Assembly (NCBI GenBank): GCA_030549335.1
Contig: JAUKPH010000018.1
Location: 1,612,001 to 1,676,000, forward strand
Reading direction: 5' to 3'
From: Pontederia crassipes
Lineage: Eukaryota; Streptophyta; Magnoliopsida; Commelinales; Pontederiaceae
Length of the DNA: 64,000 nucleotides
This document shows positions 59,746-64,000 of this stretch, in pieces. The notes beneath the pieces are model-generated. The model saw only the letters and a program-made list of their open reading frames with translations, was not told where the DNA came from and made no database searches. Made by a program: the position numbers and the translations under genes. Numbering within the stretch: the first letter of the stretch is position 1; the number at the start of each line of letters is the position of its first letter.

Positions 59746-60190
59746 AAGAAATAACTTCTATTTGTTTTTTGTTTTTGTAAAAATATGCAAATAATCAAGA
59801 TGTCAAACATAAATTTGTCAAAATATATAATGAAGTGAGGAGTGGCACGTAATCAAAAGGTTTTTACTTACAAAATATAAATATGAAATATGAGGTTACT
59901 GAATTAAAATTTCTAATAATCAGCAAATTTGTTCACAAGGAAAAAACTAATGTATATTTTCTTTTAACAGTTTTAATGATAATACATATTGTTCATTGTC
60001 AAATATTTTTTATCAAAAATAGTTTTCCCCTATTCCTTCGTATAGTTACTTTTCTCTCATTAATTTTACCAAATGCATCATATATATAAATAATATACTT
60101 GTTTTGATATGGTGGAATGTCAGATAGTGCAAGTTTGATCAATTATCATACTTGCTTACGTTGTAATTATTAATTGAATCAATGTTTTTT
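59746..60190. other. AT-rich intergenic, no gene recognised
   Basis: Frames at 59571-59810 (minus) and 59883-60089 (plus) have no domain. This is the downstream flank of the copia element. Confidence 0.5.
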
Positions 60191-60197
60191 TAGTAAG

Positions 60198-61660
60198 TTT
60201 CATCCGTGGTCATCAATTTAAGGGGGTGTTCACAGAAGGTCATCCAACTTAATTTGTAACATAAAAGTTATCGAACTTTAGAAATATTTCATCCACGATC
60301 ATCCGTTATAGTTAGTAACCAATTAACCACTGACGTGGCGCCGACGTGAATGCTTACGTGGCACCACGTCAACATTTTCTCTCTCCTCCATGTTAGATTA
60401 AAAAAATAAAAATGTCACGTCAACATTTTTTCCTCTCCGCTCTGTCCAAACTTAATTTTTTATCTATACGATCATCCAACTTTTCAAAATTTTCAGACAA
60501 TGTCATTTAACTTTCCAAATTTTCAATCGCGGTCATCATTAAAAACTTAAAATAAATAATATATAAATAAATAAAAACTGAAAGCACTTAAACTAATTCG
60601 ATACATTTTTTTGGCACGACCTACTCGGATCGGGACGACCAAATTTTTAATGTGTATTAAATATATAATATTATGATAATTAATAATTTTTAAATAAGAA
60701 AATAAAAATAAAAATAATGACATACCAATTATATTTTTGCCTTAAATTTTAAATAATAAAAATATTATTATTAAAAAATAAAAATATTTTTTTGTGTGAG
60801 ACTTTATCGGAGTGGAGTCAAATCATACAGGGTTGTCTAGCGGAGTGTTGACCATGATCTAACATCCAACGGATTGTTGATCCAAATTGTTATTTAACAT
60901 AATATTAAAAATCAAAATTATTAATTATCATAATATTATATAAAAAATCATATATGGCTCAACAACTCGCTGGATGTTGGGTCATACACAGCAACCCCCT
61001 AGATGATCTAGTACAATTTGTTTGGGCCCCTAATGGAATCTCGTGCGAAAAAAATATTTTTTATTTTTCTAATTATAATATGTTTTATTATTTCAAATTT
61101 TAGGACAAAAAGATAACTGATATGTTATTATTTTAATTTTATTTCCTTAATTAAAATTTATTAATTATCATAAAATTATATATTTAATGCACATTAAAAA
61201 TTTGGTCGGCTCGATCCGAGTGGGTCATGGAAAAAATATATTGAGTTAGTCTAAGTGCCTTCAATTATTTATTTATTTATATATTATTTATTTTAAACTT
61301 TTAATGATGATCGTGATTGAAAATTTGTAAAATTGAAGACCTCGTCTGAATGTTTTAAAAAGTTAGATGACCATGTAAATACAAAATTAAGTTTGGACAG
61401 AATATAGAGAAAAAAATGCTCACATGGCATTTTTATTCTTTAATATGACATGGAGGAGAGAGAAAATACTGACGTGGTGCCACATAAGCATCCACGTTGG
61501 CGTCACATTAGCGGTTAACAAGTTTACTAGCAATAAACAGTCATGATGATCACGGATGAAATATTTCTAAAGTCCGATGACTTTTGTGTTACAAAATATA
61601 ATTGGATGACCTTACTGAGAATATCTCCTAAGTTGAATGACCATGAATGAAACGAAGACG
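60198..61660. mobile_element. 1.47-kb foldback (palindromic) element
   Basis: The whole block is an imperfect inverted repeat centred near 60930. Mirrored pairs include GTTTCATCCGTGGTCAT / ATGACCATGAATGAAAC (ends), GGCGCCGACGTGAATGC / GCATCCACGTTGGCG, ATCCAACGGATTGTTG / CAACTCGCTGGATGTTG (near the centre). No coding frame. Target duplication not identified. It shares the GTCATCCAACTT style of the foldback at 33140 but is a different element. Confidence 0.75.
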
Positions 61661-63117
61661 TGAATTTAAGGAAGGTGTCCCTTAAAACTCTCCTTTCAAT
61701 ATAATATAATATAATGGATTTAGGAAAATGGGTCCACATGTGTGCACCTATCATTGATTCATAGATCAATGATGATCTTTGATAAATATTTTTTAAGATA
61801 AATTTATAATGAATTTATATCTATCATTGATCTATACATCAATAGTCGTTCTACAAATTTGGATCCACACAATCTCCAACCCCATAATATAATATAATAT
61901 AATTTGACTAATTCATCGTATGTTTCACATATCCCAATGGTTACTTAAAATCCGTCGAACGACTTTTTAATCAATCACTACGAACTTCTCATACCTTTTG
62001 ATTTATAATAGGCCAATGAGATCGGAATACGCCTCTTCCAATCCAAACTTTGTATTAATCCAGCACCGAAAAATAATTCTGATCTCGATCTTGAATTTAA
62101 ATTGGATTAGTTTGAGTCATAAATTTTCAAATATCTCGTCATGCAGAAATGCATGGTTAAAAGTTTCACTTATCATTATTGACACACGATGTGACACGAT
62201 TATATCGAATTAATTGAATTTGACTATCGTGAATTGGATTGCCATTTAATCTGTGAATAAGAACAATGTACATAACTATCGTGAACTCCACTTTCTAGAT
62301 CTCGAGAGCTGATTATGAAAAAAAAAAAAAAGATGAACTCGACTGCATGTAAGTGTTGATAGCGCCGTAGCGGAATCATTGACTCACTTCAATAACTTTT
62401 TTCCAATTGGATACGTGTAAGATTTGTATATTTACGAGCAAACGAGCGGCACTCAATCTATTTATTGACACACGACATGACTGTATGAAAAAAACGGCAC
62501 CGATGTGATAATTAGACTTTTCATCCAGAACCTAACTAATTTGATTTTTTTTTATATTTTAGATCATATATTTAATTATTACGAATGAAGTTATATAAAT
62601 ATATATAAATATTGAATTCGACTAACCAGCGAGTAGTTACAATCTATTCCCAACTCTGTTCTGTTTTCATTCTTAAATGATCAGAAATTAACAATTTATG
62701 CAGTGGCAGTCAGCTGTTATATGCACTTAGGGTGTTCAAAATGTATTAAGAGGAAGGGAGGGTAAAGAGTGGGAAGGAAACGATGGAAAGAAAATGTAGG
62801 AGAATGAATGTGAATAATTATTGGTTGATATCATTAAAGAAAAGGGAATAGAATGAATGTTAAATGATTAATTTATTTAGACAATTTTATCCTTTACATA
62901 TATAATTGTATGTTTAATTTATTTGATCAAAATTGAAAATACATGTCTTTTTCTTCCTTTCCATCCTGATTTGGAAGGGAAAGAAAAATGAAACATTGCT
63001 TAAAAGATTATTTGTACATAGTAAATAAGGTAATGCACGTTGCTGGTAATTTAATAGGTGACAATCTTTATGATAGGAAATGTAGATTGTTAGATAATAT
63101 GAAAAGGTAATGTGAAA
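61661..63117. other. intergenic, no gene recognised
   Basis: Short repeats of ATAATATA (61700-61720, 61890-61905) and a duplicated TCATTGAT(C/T)(C/T)AT(A/G) segment near 61755 and 61825. The frame at 61998-62213 has no domain. Confidence 0.5.
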
Positions 63118-63252
63118 AAAAATTTATTGGAATCAAATTTAGTGACCAACTTTAATATTACATTTTCACTCTAATCTCTCAGTCAGTTACCAGGTATTGT
63201 TATTTGTTTTATAATATATACTTTCATTTTCCCCTAACTATTTTTTTTAAAA
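63118..63252. repeat. dispersed repeat, copy 2 (copy 1 at 18604-18735)
   Basis: Same orientation as copy 1, with an extra CAGT duplication (TCTCAGTCAGTTACC) and several substitutions. An (AT)n run follows at 63254-63270. Confidence 0.75.
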
Positions 63253-64000
63253 TATATATATATATATATAGCAATCGGGGCCAGGTTTTTATAATTTTCC
63301 AAAATACCAGTAGTTTCTATACTTCTAATCTAATGCAGAAAAATAAATCAATTATGCCTTGACTTATACAACATCAGCAGCAATCAACACAATAATATTA
63401 CTATGGGCCATAGAAATAGCAAACAAAGGATAACTACATGATTAATCAAACAAAAGGACATATCTAAGATATTTCAATGAAGCAAAACGTACAACACATT
63501 CAATGATGGTCTATATCCTGACATGGCAGCAACTAAATCGATTAGTGCAAACATGGTATAAACTATTACTTAATATTATACTTTGGAGTATGCCAGGCAT
63601 CAGGATAGATCAGATCTAGGCTACCGTTCGACATGTACATATTTATTCGAAAAGGAATTATGCAAAGTGATTTTTGGATCACCCACCTCGTATCGCTGTT
63701 GTCCATTGTCGATTCGCCTATTCACAATAGCCACACCTCTCTAGGTTCTCCCTGCACTGAAGTCTCTTTCCTCGTACGCCCTTCACCCGTAGGACGGCCA
63801 TGATCACAACAATCATGAGAGGCGATCGTCGTGGGACAAGGAAGATGTGTGAGGAAATGTCGCCGGAAAGGGAAATGCGTGAGGAAGATTAGACGTCAGA
63901 TTGCTCCTTACTGGATGAAAGCAAGGTGTCATTTTTCACTTCCCAATGTGTATTAGGTGATCTGCTAGTAGAGGTGGGATGTTTTGCAACAAATGAATGG
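63253..64000. other. window end, no gene recognised
   Basis: From about 63685 the base composition rises in GC (CACCTCGTATCGCTGTTGTC, TTCACCCGTAGGACGGCC), which may be an exon edge or part of another repeat, but no protein could be read. Confidence 0.4.

Overview
This is plant nuclear DNA: a gene-poor, AT-rich, repeat-dominated stretch of an angiosperm chromosome. The evidence is an S-protein-homolog gene, a hypersensitive-induced-reaction (HIR) gene fragment, Athila-type Ty3/gypsy, SIRE-type and other Ty1/copia elements, Au-SINE copies, CACTA and hAT DNA transposons, and Helitron ends. The species cannot be named; S-protein homologs are most expanded in eudicots, which is only a hint. There is no bacterial operon structure, and most open frames longer than 60 codons are chance frames or decayed transposon reading frames.

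Layout. 1-3.4 kb: decayed LTR sequence with a complete solo LTR (1349-2538, TSD TGACA). 3.4-5.0 kb: a non-autonomous CACTA-like element with both ends and a 3-bp TSD. 5.9-9.0 kb: a 91-bp near-perfect inverted repeat joined to an exon-like frame for a small membrane protein, then a convergent 59-codon gene for a similar small membrane protein. 9.9-16.3 kb: a second CACTA-like end, a TIR element, a compound microsatellite, and two directly repeated hAT transposase pseudogene copies separated by a CACTA element. 16.6-17.8 kb: a GC-rich minisatellite. 19.1-19.6 kb: an intact S-protein homolog, the best intact gene here. 20.0-20.7 kb: a hAT-type MITE with an 8-bp TSD. 21.5-31.0 kb: two head-to-tail, non-coding Helitron-like units of about 4.7 kb each. 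33.1-34.0 kb: a foldback element.

34.2-50.7 kb: a HIR pseudogene fragment lies beside a minus-strand gypsy derivative (35.2-50.7 kb). That derivative carries a 168-aa frame and a 39-bp Au-SINE fragment, and its 5' LTR is split by an 11-kb Athila-type element (39149-50165). The 3' LTR of the Athila element in turn holds a full-length Au-SINE with an 18-bp TSD. 50.7-51.4 kb: another GC-rich repeat. 53.2-59.7 kb: a decayed Ty1/copia element (TSD ATATT) whose 3' LTR is split by a 2.84-kb solo LTR (TSD CTTGA) containing a minisatellite. 60.2-61.7 kb: a 1.47-kb foldback palindrome. 61.7-64 kb: no gene recognised.

The genes do not form a pathway. What the window records is insertion history, with at least three nesting levels readable from target-site duplications. 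I found no clear previously undescribed system. The best candidates for a second look are the inverted repeat with its small-membrane-protein pair, the tandem Helitron pair, and a palindromic motif repeated through the Athila element.
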